Of a stretch of DNA of 64,000 nt, positions 52,314 to 60,041 are shown piece by piece; the stretch's first letter is position 1, and each line of letters starts with the position of its first letter. The notes under the pieces were generated by a model that was not told where the DNA came from, searched no databases, and saw nothing but the letters and a program-made list of their open reading frames with translations. This DNA comes from Yinghuangia aomiensis. GTDB lineage: Bacteria; Actinomycetota; Actinomycetes; Streptomycetales; Streptomycetaceae. Both the position numbers and the translations under genes were made by a program. The stretch spans positions 1 to 64,000 of the forward strand of contig NZ_BAABHS010000027.1 of NCBI RefSeq assembly GCF_039542225.1. Reading direction: 5' to 3'.

Positions 52314-53456
52314 CTAGTCGCCGGACGGCAGGGCGAGGATGCGCTTGGCGATGATGTTGCGCTGGATCTGCGACGTACCGCCGTAGACGGACGCAGCCCG
52401 CGAGTAGAGGTACTCGGCGAAGACCTCGGCCTCGCCGTCGCCGTGCAGCGTCTCGGGGAACACGTCGAGTGCCGTCTGGTACAGCCGCTGTTCGGTACGG
52501 GTCATGAGCAGCTTGTCGACGGACGACTCGAAGCCCGCCTGCCCGCCGCCGAGGCGTTCGGCGATGCGGCGCCGCGTGTGGGCGACAAGGACCTCGTAGT
52601 CGACGACACACCGACCGACAGCCGAACGCAGGCCGTCCGGGAGGGCGGCCCCGCGTTCCCGGACGGCATCGCGGAGCCGGTCCACGAGCAGGCCGTACTT
52701 GGAGATGTGCCCGGTGTCGAGGGCGTTGCGCTCGTACGACACGGTGGTCATGGCGAGCGCCCAGCCGATCCCTTCATCCCCGATGCGTTCCGCATCCTCG
52801 ATACGTACGTCGTCGAGGAACAGTTCGCAGAACTCGTCGTCGCCATTTGCCGCGCGAAGCGGACGCACGGTCACGCCGGGACGGTCGAGGGGAAGCGCGA
52901 ACGCCGAGATCGTCTTGTGCGGGGCGCCGGCGCGGTCGGTGCGGGCGAGGAGGAGGCACAGGTTCGAGTACTGCGCGTAGCTCGTCCACAATTTCTGGCC
53001 GCGCACGACGTAGTGTCCGTCGCGGCGTTCGGCAAAGGTGGTCATTCCGGCGAGGTCGGATCCGGCGCCGGGCTCGCTGAAGCCCTGGCACCAGACGTCG
53101 TCGCCGGCGAGCATGCGCGGGACCAAGCGCCTGCGCTGCTCTTCGGAGCCGAAGCTCAGGAGCGCCTGGGCCAGGTACCCGATGCGCGGCACCCCGGGCG
53201 CCCCGCAGGCGCCGAGTTCGTCGCTGACCGCGACCTGGTGGAGCGTGGTGAGGCCGCGACCGCCGTATTCGGCGGGGACGTCGAGGCCGACCCACCCGCC
53301 CGAGTGCAGGAGCTTGTGCCAGCGGTGCAGGAACTCGGGCGTGGCTTCCTCGGCGCCACGCTCCGGCAGCGGGTGGTCGGCCAGCCAGGCGCGGAACTCG
53401 CCGCGCAGCCGTGCGAGGTCGGCCGGGTCGCCGAAGTCGAGGGGCATGTCGTTCAT
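52314..53456 (-). CDS. Acyl-CoA dehydrogenase, FadE-type, likely larger subunit of a heteromer
   Basis: A 380-aa enzyme from ATG 53456 (MNDMPLDFGDPADLARL): WVGLDVPAEYGGRGLTTLHQ, QGFSEPGAGSDLAGMTTFAE, VVRGQKLWTSYAQYS, and the end VYGGTSQIQRNIIAKRILAL. It overlaps by 4 bp the next, shorter and more divergent dehydrogenase gene. Such adjacent pairs form alpha2-beta2 enzymes in actinobacterial steroid side-chain degradation (FadE28-FadE29 type), and the same arrangement is inferred here. It therefore probably acts on a branched or ring-bearing acyl-CoA. Confidence 0.92.
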   Translation of the reverse strand: MNDMPLDFGDPADLARLRGEFRAWLADHPLPERGAEEATPEFLHRWHKLLHSGGWVGLDVPAEYGGRGLTTLHQVAVSDELGACGAPGVPRIGYLAQALLSFGSEEQRRRLVPRMLAGDDVWCQGFSEPGAGSDLAGMTTFAERRDGHYVVRGQKLWTSYAQYSNLCLLLARTDRAGAPHKTISAFALPLDRPGVTVRPLRAANGDDEFCELFLDDVRIEDAERIGDEGIGWALAMTTVSYERNALDTGHISKYGLLVDRLRDAVRERGAALPDGLRSAVGRCVVDYEVLVAHTRRRIAERLGGGQAGFESSVDKLLMTRTEQRLYQTALDVFPETLHGDGEAEVFAEYLYSRAASVYGGTSQIQRNIIAKRILALPSGD

Positions 53457-54430
53457 CGGTCGGCCTCCGGTGCGGCCAGGATGGTCAGCAGGTCCGCCGT
53501 CGTCGCGAGCAGCCCCGCGCCCGCGAGGACCTTGCGGAGGTACAAGTGGGCGGCGTGCTCCCAGGTCTGCGCGATGCCGCCGAAGACCTGCATCCCGGCG
53601 TAGACGACGTCTCGCGCGGAGGAGTTCGCTTCGGCCTTGGCGACCCGGGCCGCGGTGAGGGCCACCCGAGGGGATTCGTGGTCGAGGCACCAGGCGGCGT
53701 AGCGGGTGGCGCTGACGCAGGCTTCGACGAGGACTGCGGCATCCGCCAGCACGTGCTGGACGGATTGGAACGAGCCGATCGGCCGGCCGTACTGCCGCCG
53801 GTCGCCCGCGTAGTCGACGGCCTGGTCGAGGAACGAGGCTGCGGCACCGGTCAGTTCACCGCACACCATGACCAGGGCGAACGCCTGCCACCGGGCGTGC
53901 GCGTCCGTGTCGAGCCGCCCGAGGATGTGCGGCTCGGTGTCGTCAACTACGTGTCGGACCGGGCGGAGCAGGTCCGCGGATGGGGACTCCACCCCGAGCG
54001 CACCGACGGACACAGTCCCGTCCGCGGCAATGCACAGTGCGACGTCGGCACCCTCGCAGTCCCAAGCCGCGAACTCGTCTGTGTCCCCAGAGGGAAACCG
54101 CAGGTCGCGGGCGAACGCGACGGTCGGCTTGCCGCCCGGCACGGCGGAACTGCCGAGGAGGCGCAGCAGCTCGGGGGCCAGCAGCCCGGTACCGAGCAAG
54201 GAGGTGCACAGCGGCTGCTTGCCGTGTTCTTCGGCGAGCAGGGCGCAGTCCTGCACCGCCGCGGCCGGGGGCAGGCCGCGGCGGAGTTCGTCGAGCCCGA
54301 GTGCGTCGAGCGCCTTCTGCGCGTCGGCGCGATCCGCCGTCGCCACGTCGGCCGCGGCGACCCCGAAGCGTCCGGCGAAGGTCCGGAACATGTCCCGCAC
54401 GAGCTGGAATTCGTCCGCGTCCACGGTCAC
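53453..54430 (-). CDS. Acyl-CoA dehydrogenase-like partner subunit
   Basis: A 325-aa protein from GTG 54430, which overlaps the stop of the hydratase gene (GTGA). It is shorter than usual and keeps the dehydrogenase C-terminal half (RRQYGRPIGSFQSVQHVLAD, YAAWCLDHESPRVALTAARV, QVFGGIAQTWEHAAHLYLRK), but its N-terminal FAD/substrate loop region is weakly conserved. That asymmetry is typical of the smaller subunit of heteromeric acyl-CoA dehydrogenases, so it is paired with the gene at 52314. Confidence 0.87.
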   Translation of the reverse strand: MTVDADEFQLVRDMFRTFAGRFGVAAADVATADRADAQKALDALGLDELRRGLPPAAAVQDCALLAEEHGKQPLCTSLLGTGLLAPELLRLLGSSAVPGGKPTVAFARDLRFPSGDTDEFAAWDCEGADVALCIAADGTVSVGALGVESPSADLLRPVRHVVDDTEPHILGRLDTDAHARWQAFALVMVCGELTGAAASFLDQAVDYAGDRRQYGRPIGSFQSVQHVLADAAVLVEACVSATRYAAWCLDHESPRVALTAARVAKAEANSSARDVVYAGMQVFGGIAQTWEHAAHLYLRKVLAGAGLLATTADLLTILAAPEADR

Positions 54431-55227
54431 CGTTCCGGGTCGGCGGCGGCACGCCGCTCGGCGCGGGCCGCCAGGTCGTCGATGATCCGGATGTGGTCGG
54501 GGCTCGTCATGGTGGCACGCTCGGCCATGAGCGCGGCTTCCATTCCGCCGCGCGAGACCTGTTCGGCCACTACGGCCAAAGCTGCCTTCGTGGCGCGCAG
54601 CGCCTCGGCCGGCTGCGCCGCGAGACGCTGTGCCAAGGCCAGCGCTTCCTTGGCCAGCTCGGCCGCCGGCACGACGCGGTTGGCCAGACCGAGTTCGACG
54701 GCTTTGGCGGCGGGGATGCGGTCGCCGGTGAAGAGGTATTCCTTGGCGCGCAGCAGGCTGGTGAGCAACGGCCAGAACGTCACTCCCCCATCGCCTGCGA
54801 CCAGGCCGACCGAGACGTGGGGGTCGGCGAGGTAGGCGTCGTCGGCGACGAGGACGAGGTCGCAGCCGAGCGCCAAACTGCATCCCAGCCCGACCGCGGG
54901 GCCGTTCACGGCAGCGACGACTGGCAGCGGGAATCGCAGCATCGCGGTCTGGATCCGCCGGTCGAAGCGGATCGAGCGGTCCCGGATCTCCGCGTCATGG
55001 TGGTGCGCTTGGAGGTGGTCGAAATCGCCGCCCGCGCAGAACGCCCGGCCGGCGCCGGTGAGCACGACGGCCCGGGCCGTCGTGTCCTCGGCGAGTTCGT
55101 CCCAGACTTCGGCCAGACGGCGGTGGAGTTCGGCGGATACGCCGTTCAGCCGGTCCGGCCGGTTCAACGTGACGATGCGGACGTCGCCTTCGGCGGCCAC
55201 GGTCAGCACCGGATTCTCCCCGCTCAT
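54427..55227 (-). CDS. Enoyl-CoA hydratase/isomerase family protein, copy 3
   Basis: A 266-aa crotonase: VTLNRPDRLNGVSAELHRRL, AFCAGGDFDHLQAHH, NGPAVGLGCSLALGCDLVLV and DPHVSVGLVAGDGGVTFWPL, ending with an Arg/Ala-rich helix. It is first gene of the long leftward operon (to 45473). The operon promoter carries a GGTCAGACC site (55269-55277) and a GAGAAT-N3-ATTTCC site (55307-55321), suggesting dual control by the GntR and a TetR regulator. Confidence 0.92.
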   Translation of the reverse strand: MSGENPVLTVAAEGDVRIVTLNRPDRLNGVSAELHRRLAEVWDELAEDTTARAVVLTGAGRAFCAGGDFDHLQAHHHDAEIRDRSIRFDRRIQTAMLRFPLPVVAAVNGPAVGLGCSLALGCDLVLVADDAYLADPHVSVGLVAGDGGVTFWPLLTSLLRAKEYLFTGDRIPAAKAVELGLANRVVPAAELAKEALALAQRLAAQPAEALRATKAALAVVAEQVSRGGMEAALMAERATMTSPDHIRIIDDLAARAERRAAADPER

Positions 55228-55268
55228 GCCGGCTCCTCTCCCCTCCTGGAAGTGCTGTTGATGCTAAA

Positions 55269-55277
55269 GGTCAGACC
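55269..55277. promoter_or_regulatory. Candidate FadR/GntR operator upstream of the long operon
   Basis: GGTCAGACC in the context AAAGGTCAGACCGAAA; the same 16-base string occurs at 58421-58436. The FadR subfamily of GntR regulators recognises GGTC-N-GACC-like palindromes. Confidence 0.6.
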
Positions 55278-55306
55278 GAAAATCGTCAATGACACTCCCG
55301 CATTTG

Positions 55307-55321
55307 GAGAATGTCATTTCC
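55307..55321. promoter_or_regulatory. Candidate TetR-type palindrome upstream of the long operon
   Basis: GAGAATGTCATTTCC matches the palindrome at 5940-5954 at 10 of 12 arm positions. Confidence 0.42.
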
Positions 55322-55603
55322 AGATGCGATGAGCAAGGCCGCGCGCGGCGATCCGTTCGCTGCGCGCGTGCGGTGCTTGGGGTTGTGCGGGACTCGCCGA
55401 GAATGCGCCGGGCACGTCGCCCACCGGGAACGGACCGAGCGTCACCACGGTCCACGCTCCCGGAACACGGCGCTTCTCACCGAAGCGGTCACCCGCCCAC
55501 AGACCGGCGGGCGGTAGTTCCCGATAGCCGACACACCACACCTGCGTGGGGTCGAAGCCGCCGATAAGCGCCTGACCGCAGCGGAGGTGACGCGGCTGCG
55601 GCC

Positions 55604-56398
55604 TCACGCCTCCCGCGCGGCTCCCAGGTCCACACGGCCGCGTTGGTCCACGTCGGCCGCCGCGATCGAGAATCCGCACACGTGACGCGTCATGCGGCGG
55701 GATGCCGCGGCGCGGTCCCCGGCGCGGATGGCGTCGGCGATCTTCCCGTGCGCCCGCGCGGTCACCCGGCGGATGTCGGCGTCCATGAAGGGCTCGATGT
55801 CGGTGGCCGCGTAGATGGCCTCCGACAGGGCGCTCATGAATCCGATGAGAAGCTCGTTGCCGCTCGCGCGGGCTACCGCGGTGTGCCAGCGGACGTTGGC
55901 GCGCAGGAACCGCGGGATGTCGCCGTCCGCGGCGACCAGTTCGGCGTTCGCGTCGTCCAGTGCGGCGAGGTCGGCGTCCGTGCGGCGTTCCGCCGCCAAT
56001 CCCGCGCAGGTCGGCTCGATGGCCTCACGGGTCTCGTGCAGGGCGGACAAACGGATCCGCTGACCGCGGATGACCAGGTGAACGGTGTTCGCCAACGACT
56101 CCCTGCCGGGGCGGTGGACGAAGGCCCCGCCTCCCCTGCCTGGGCGGATTTCCAGCAGGTTCTCGACTTCGAGGATCCGCAGGGCTTCGCGTACCGTGGC
56201 GCGGCTCAGCCCGGTCTGTTCCACGAGTTGGCGCTCCGGAGGCAAGGCCGTGCCTTCCCCGAACTCGCCCGAGAGAATGCGCTCGCGCACCTCGGCGGCC
56301 AGGACGTCCGACGCCTTGGGCACGGTGAGGGCCGCGAACGTCGGCGTCTGCTGCTGAGGCACGGCACGCTCCCCGGTCGACTGCTTTGGCTGAACCAT
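55604..56398 (-). CDS. GntR-family regulator, FadR subfamily
   Basis: A 264-aa regulator. A winged helix-turn-helix at residues about 35-100 (LAAEVRERILSGEFGEGTAL, LVEQTGLSRATVREALRILE, GRGGGAFV) precedes an all-helical FCD ligand domain (ETREAIEPTCAGLAAERRTD, LRANVRWHTAVARASGNELL, AHGKIADAIRAGDRAAASRR). FCD proteins sense carboxylates or acyl-CoAs. It lies between the two halves of the acyl-CoA cluster, and GGTCAGACC sites precede the units on both sides of it. It is probably the pathway-specific repressor. It starts 37 bp after the SDR stop and may be read with that gene. Confidence 0.92.
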   Translation of the reverse strand: MVQPKQSTGERAVPQQQTPTFAALTVPKASDVLAAEVRERILSGEFGEGTALPPERQLVEQTGLSRATVREALRILEVENLLEIRPGRGGGAFVHRPGRESLANTVHLVIRGQRIRLSALHETREAIEPTCAGLAAERRTDADLAALDDANAELVAADGDIPRFLRANVRWHTAVARASGNELLIGFMSALSEAIYAATDIEPFMDADIRRVTARAHGKIADAIRAGDRAAASRRMTRHVCGFSIAAADVDQRGRVDLGAAREA

Positions 56399-56435
56399 TC
56401 GACCATTATCGGTCGGGCCTCTCCCGTATCCGGGG

Positions 56436-57200
56436 TCAGATCACCAGGCCGCCGTCGACCGGCAGGACCTGACCGGTCACGAAAGACGCCGCATCGGATG
56501 CCAGGAAGACGAATGCGCCCGCGACTTCGGACGGCTCGGCCCACCGGCCCAGCGGGATGCGGGCCAGCATCTGCGGCGCGAACTTCTCGTTCGTGCGGAT
56601 CGTCGCGGTCATCGGTGTCGCGGCCAGCGGAGCCAGGGCGTTCACCAGGATCTGCCGTCGCGCGAGTTCGCGGGCAAGCGACTTGGTGAACCCGATGATG
56701 CCGGCCTTGGCGGCGGAGTAGTTCACCTGCCCGAGGGTGCCGGTGAGGCCCGCCGACGACGTCACATTGATGATGCGGCCGGTACCGTCCTCCGGAAGGT
56801 ACGGCAGGACTGCTTGGGAGCAGCGGAACGTGCCGGTCACGTGGATGTCCAGCATCCGCGCGAAGGATTCCTCGGAGAGGTTCCCGAACATCGCCGGGTC
56901 GGTGGCACCCGCGTTGTTCACCAGGATGTGCAGGGTGCCGTCGGCCAGTACGGCGCCCTTGGCCGCGGCGGCGTCCACGGACGCCCGGTCGCGGACGTCC
57001 ATCGCCGTGCTGTGCGCGACGCCTCCCCCGGCCCTGATCTTGGCGGCGACCGCCTCGGCGGCATCCGCATCGAGGTCGCCGACCAGCACCGCGGCGCCCG
57101 CGTCGGCCAGGGCGGCGGCGACCGCGGAGCCGATGCCGCCCGCGGCCCCGGTGACCAGCGCGGCGCGGCCGGTGAGATCGAAGAGGCCTTGGGTTGCCAT
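56436..57200 (-). CDS. Short-chain dehydrogenase/reductase (3-oxoacyl reductase/3-hydroxyacyl-CoA dehydrogenase type)
   Basis: A 254-aa classical SDR with intact active site: VTGAAGGIGSAVAAAL, LVGDLDADAAEAV (Asp favouring NAD), LVNNAGATDPAMF, Ser in IINVTSSAGLTG, YSAAK and C-terminal FVTGQVLPVDGG. It probably oxidises a 3-hydroxyacyl-CoA or related alcohol in the local pathway, which would complement the SDR at 45473 that lacks the Tyr. Its ATG overlaps the TGA of the dehydrogenase gene upstream. Confidence 0.92.
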   Translation of the reverse strand: MATQGLFDLTGRAALVTGAAGGIGSAVAAALADAGAAVLVGDLDADAAEAVAAKIRAGGGVAHSTAMDVRDRASVDAAAAKGAVLADGTLHILVNNAGATDPAMFGNLSEESFARMLDIHVTGTFRCSQAVLPYLPEDGTGRIINVTSSAGLTGTLGQVNYSAAKAGIIGFTKSLARELARRQILVNALAPLAATPMTATIRTNEKFAPQMLARIPLGRWAEPSEVAGAFVFLASDAASFVTGQVLPVDGGLVI

Positions 57201-58366
57201 CAGTAGCTCCTCGGGAGGCCCAGCACGTGCGAGCCCAGGTAGTTGAGAATCATTTCCTGGCTGATCGGCGCGATGCGCATCAGGCGCGTCTCGCGGAAGT
57301 AGCGGGCGACGTTGTACTCCTCGGCGTAGCCCATGCCGCCGTGCGTCTGCAGCGCCCGGTCCGCGGCGGCGAAGCCGGCGTCCGCGCACAGGTACTTCGC
57401 GGTGTTGGCCTCGCGGCCGCACGGCCGGCCGTTGTCGTACAGCCAGGTCGCCTTGCGCAGCACGAGTTCGGCGGCGTCGAGGCGGGCGAGCGCGTCGGCC
57501 AAGGGGAACTGGATGCCCTGGTTCATGCCGATCGGCCGGCCGAAGACCTCGCGCTCCTTGCCATAGGCGACGGCCTTCTCCAGCGCGACTCGGCCCAGGC
57601 CCAGCGCTTCGGCGGCGATGAGCATGCGCTCGGGGTTCAAACCGTCGAGAAGGTAGCGGAAGCCCTGCCCCTCTTCGCCGACGCGGTCCTCGACGGGGAT
57701 GCGAAGGCCGTCGATGAACAGTTCGTTCGAACTGACCGCGTTCCGGCCCATCTTGTCGATGGGCCGGATGTCCACATGGCGGCGGTCGAGGTCGGTGAGG
57801 AAGAGCGTCATGCCGTCGGTCTTCTTGGCGACCTCGTCGGCCTTGGTGGTACGGGTGAGGAGGAGGATCTTCTCCGACTCCAAGGCCTTGGAGATCCACA
57901 CCTTGCGGCCGTTGACGATGTAGTGGTCGCCTTCGCGCCGGGCGAAGGTGGTGATCTGCGTGGTGTCCAGGCCGGCACCCGGTTCGGTCACCCCGAAGCA
58001 CACGTGGAGTTCCCCGGTCGCGATGTGCGGGAGGGTCCGCCGCTTGAGGTCCTCCGAGCCGTGCACCACGACCGGGTGCATGCCGAAGATCGACAGATGG
58101 ATGGCGCTCGCCGCGTTCATGCCGCCGCCGGAGCGCGCGACTTCCTCGAGCAGGAGCGTCGCCTCGGTGATGCCGAGGCCGTGGCCGCCGTACTCCTCCG
58201 GCATGGTGATGCCGAGCCAGCCGCCTTGCGCGATCGCGTCGTAGAACTCCAGCGGGAACTCGTGCTTCCGGTCCTTCTCCATCCAGTACCGGTCGTCGAA
58301 CCTGCGCATCAGCTCGGCCACCGTCTTGCGGATGGTCTTCTGATCCTCGGTCAGCTCGAAGTCCAC
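57200..58366 (-). CDS. Acyl-CoA dehydrogenase
   Basis: A 388-aa flavoprotein from GTG 58366 (DFELTEDQKTIRKTVAEL), chosen for GGGAGG upstream; ATG codons further up add a Cys-rich stretch unlike the family. It has CFGVTEPGAGLDTTQITTFA, VNGRKVWISKALES, RMLIAAEALGLGRVALEKAV, and the C-terminal RALQTHGGMGYAEEYNVARY and APISQEMILNYLGSHVLGLP. Heads an operon with the SDR and probably the GntR gene. A GGTCAGACC site lies 58 bp upstream. Confidence 0.93.
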   Translation of the reverse strand: MDFELTEDQKTIRKTVAELMRRFDDRYWMEKDRKHEFPLEFYDAIAQGGWLGITMPEEYGGHGLGITEATLLLEEVARSGGGMNAASAIHLSIFGMHPVVVHGSEDLKRRTLPHIATGELHVCFGVTEPGAGLDTTQITTFARREGDHYIVNGRKVWISKALESEKILLLTRTTKADEVAKKTDGMTLFLTDLDRRHVDIRPIDKMGRNAVSSNELFIDGLRIPVEDRVGEEGQGFRYLLDGLNPERMLIAAEALGLGRVALEKAVAYGKEREVFGRPIGMNQGIQFPLADALARLDAAELVLRKATWLYDNGRPCGREANTAKYLCADAGFAAADRALQTHGGMGYAEEYNVARYFRETRLMRIAPISQEMILNYLGSHVLGLPRSY

Positions 58367-58423
58367 GCCCGGACACCTCCCGCAACAGCTCATCACTCGA
58401 TTGAATGATCAGAACTTATTAAA

Positions 58424-58432
58424 GGTCAGACC
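58424..58432. promoter_or_regulatory. Candidate FadR/GntR operator upstream of the dehydrogenase-SDR-GntR unit
   Basis: GGTCAGACC with the same flanks as at 55269-55277 (AAAGGTCAGACCGAAA). It overlaps the stop codon of the CoA-transferase subunit B gene (58426-58428), so the operator is partly inside coding sequence. Confidence 0.6.
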
Positions 58433-59067
58433 GAAACTTCAACCCCGAGCGGTGCCTCGGTCGCCGCGACCACCTGCTCCACGGAGACACCCGGAGCGGT
58501 CTCCACGAGGACGAGGCCCTCGGGGGTGACATCGATGACGGCCAGGTCGGTGATCACCCGGTGCACGACGCCCAGGCCGGTGAGCGGAAGGCTGCACCGG
58601 CGCACCAGTTTCGGCGCCCCGTCGCGTGTGGTGTGCTCCATGAGGACGATGACTCGCCGGACGCCGTGCACCAGGTCCATGGCCCCGCCCATGCCCTTGA
58701 CCATGCGGCCGGGCACCGTCCAGTTCGCCAGATCGCCGGTCGCCGACACCTGCATGCCGCCCAGGACGGCGGCGTCGATGTGCCCGCCGCGGATCATCGC
58801 GAAGGACATCGCCGAGTCGAAGAACGACGCTCCGGCGCGCGTCGTCACCGTCTCCTTGCCGGCGTTGATCAGATCGGGGTCGACAGAGGAGGCATCCGGA
58901 TAGGGGCCGACCCCGAGGATGCCGTTCTCGCTTTGCAGGATCACGTCGACACCGGGCGGCAGGTGGTCGGGGATGAGCGTGGGCAGGCCTATCCCGAGGT
59001 TGACGTAACTGCCCGGGACCAGCTCGCGCGCGGCGCGGGCCGCCATCTCTTCGCGGGTGAGTGCCAT
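58426..59067 (-). CDS. 3-oxoacid CoA-transferase, subunit B
   Basis: A 213-aa family I CoA transferase beta subunit. The active-site Glu lies in DVILQSENGILGVGPYPD; also VNLGIGLPTLIPDHL, GGMQVSATGDLANW and GMGGAMDLVHGVRRVIVLM. It transfers CoA (typically succinyl-CoA to a 3-oxoacid) together with subunit A, whose gene ends 1 bp upstream. The pair could activate or release the short-chain products of the cluster. Confidence 0.93.
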   Translation of the reverse strand: MALTREEMAARAARELVPGSYVNLGIGLPTLIPDHLPPGVDVILQSENGILGVGPYPDASSVDPDLINAGKETVTTRAGASFFDSAMSFAMIRGGHIDAAVLGGMQVSATGDLANWTVPGRMVKGMGGAMDLVHGVRRVIVLMEHTTRDGAPKLVRRCSLPLTGLGVVHRVITDLAVIDVTPEGLVLVETAPGVSVEQVVAATEAPLGVEVSV

Positions 59068-59068
59068 G

Positions 59069-59842
59069 TCAGTTCCCTGCCTCGGCCGTGGTGACGGGTG
59101 CGATGGTGCGCTTCTCGATGCGCTTGAGTGCCGGATCCGCCACCTGGACGACCCGCTGTACGAAAGCACCGGGGAGATGGATGGCGTCCGGGTCCAGCTC
59201 GCCCGCGGGAACCAGGCGTTCGACTTCCGCGATGGCGACCCGCCCGGCCGCCGCGGCAAGCGGATTGAAGTTGCGCGCCGACGAATGGAACACCAAGTTG
59301 CCGTGCGTGTCGCCCACCGCCGCCCGGACGAGGGCGAAGTCGGCGGTGACGGATTCTTCGAGCACGTACGCGGCGCCGCCGAACATCCGGGTCTCACGGG
59401 CAGGCGAGGCGACGGCGACCGTGCCGTCGGCGGCGTAGCGCCACGGGAGCCCGCCCTCGGCGACCGCCGTTCCCACACCGGCCGGCGTATAGAACGCGGG
59501 GATGCCCGCGCCCCCGGCACGCAGGCGTTCGGCGAGCGTGCCCTGCGGCACGAGTTCGACTTCGAGTTCACCGGCGAGGTATTGGCGCGCGAACTCCTTG
59601 TTCTCGCCGACATAGCTCGACGTCATGCGGGCGATCCGCTTGGCGGCGAGCAAAACGCCCAGGCCGCCGTCGTCGACGCCGCAATTGTTCGAGATCACCC
59701 GCAGTCCGCCGACGCCGGCCGCGAGGAGCGCCTGGATCAGGTCGTGCGGGATGCCGCACAACCCGAAACCGCCGACCGCGGCCGTCGCGCCGTCCGGGAT
59801 GTCGGCCACGGCCGCAGCCGCGGAAGTCCATGTCTTGTCCAT
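59069..59842 (-). CDS. 3-oxoacid CoA-transferase, subunit A
   Basis: A 257-aa family I CoA transferase alpha subunit: DGATAAVGGFGLCGIPHDLI, LRVISNNCGVDDGGLGVLLA, ELVPQGTLAERLRAGGAGIP and FHSSARNFNPLAAAAGRVAI. The IpdAB group of steroid-ring enzymes is related to this family, but the lengths and the SENG motif of the partner fit ordinary SCOT-type enzymes better. First gene of the two-gene unit, divergent from the GAF/PucR regulator. Confidence 0.93.
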   Translation of the reverse strand: MDKTWTSAAAAVADIPDGATAAVGGFGLCGIPHDLIQALLAAGVGGLRVISNNCGVDDGGLGVLLAAKRIARMTSSYVGENKEFARQYLAGELEVELVPQGTLAERLRAGGAGIPAFYTPAGVGTAVAEGGLPWRYAADGTVAVASPARETRMFGGAAYVLEESVTADFALVRAAVGDTHGNLVFHSSARNFNPLAAAAGRVAIAEVERLVPAGELDPDAIHLPGAFVQRVVQVADPALKRIEKRTIAPVTTAEAGN

Positions 59843-60041
59843 AGTCGGGCGACATTAGGCACGCACATAGCGATCACATATGGGTACGGCTCCCACAACC
59901 ACGGCGCGGGCGATGGCGGATTCCCCCATCGCGGCCGGCACCGCGTGGCCGTAGCCTGACCGGGCCGGGGCGGCGGCGTTGGCGGGCCGGGACTTCCGAG
60001 CCGCCGCGGGTGTCGCCTGTCGCCCCGTGCATAATCCCCGG

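Larger units (their letters stand above)
55228..55603. promoter_or_regulatory. Control region between the GntR gene and the long operon
   Basis: 376 bp without a recognisable gene. The end next to the operon carries the two candidate operators described separately; the rest shows no clear hairpin, repeat or coding pattern. Confidence 0.5.

Noticed and set aside
55311..55517. A short plus-strand gene between the operon and the GntR gene
   Set aside because: No ribosome site or protein-like composition, and the frame overlaps the candidate operator region.
56401..56414. GACCATTATCGGTC as an autoregulatory GntR operator
   Set aside because: The arms point the other way with a 6-bp spacer compared with GGTC-N-GACC at the two stronger sites, so it is not the same motif.
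59069..59842. IpdAB (steroid ring-cleaving hydrolase) identity for the CoA-transferase pair
   Set aside because: The partner subunit keeps the SENG catalytic glutamate motif and the subunit lengths are those of ordinary 3-oxoacid CoA-transferases, and no other ring-degradation genes are present.
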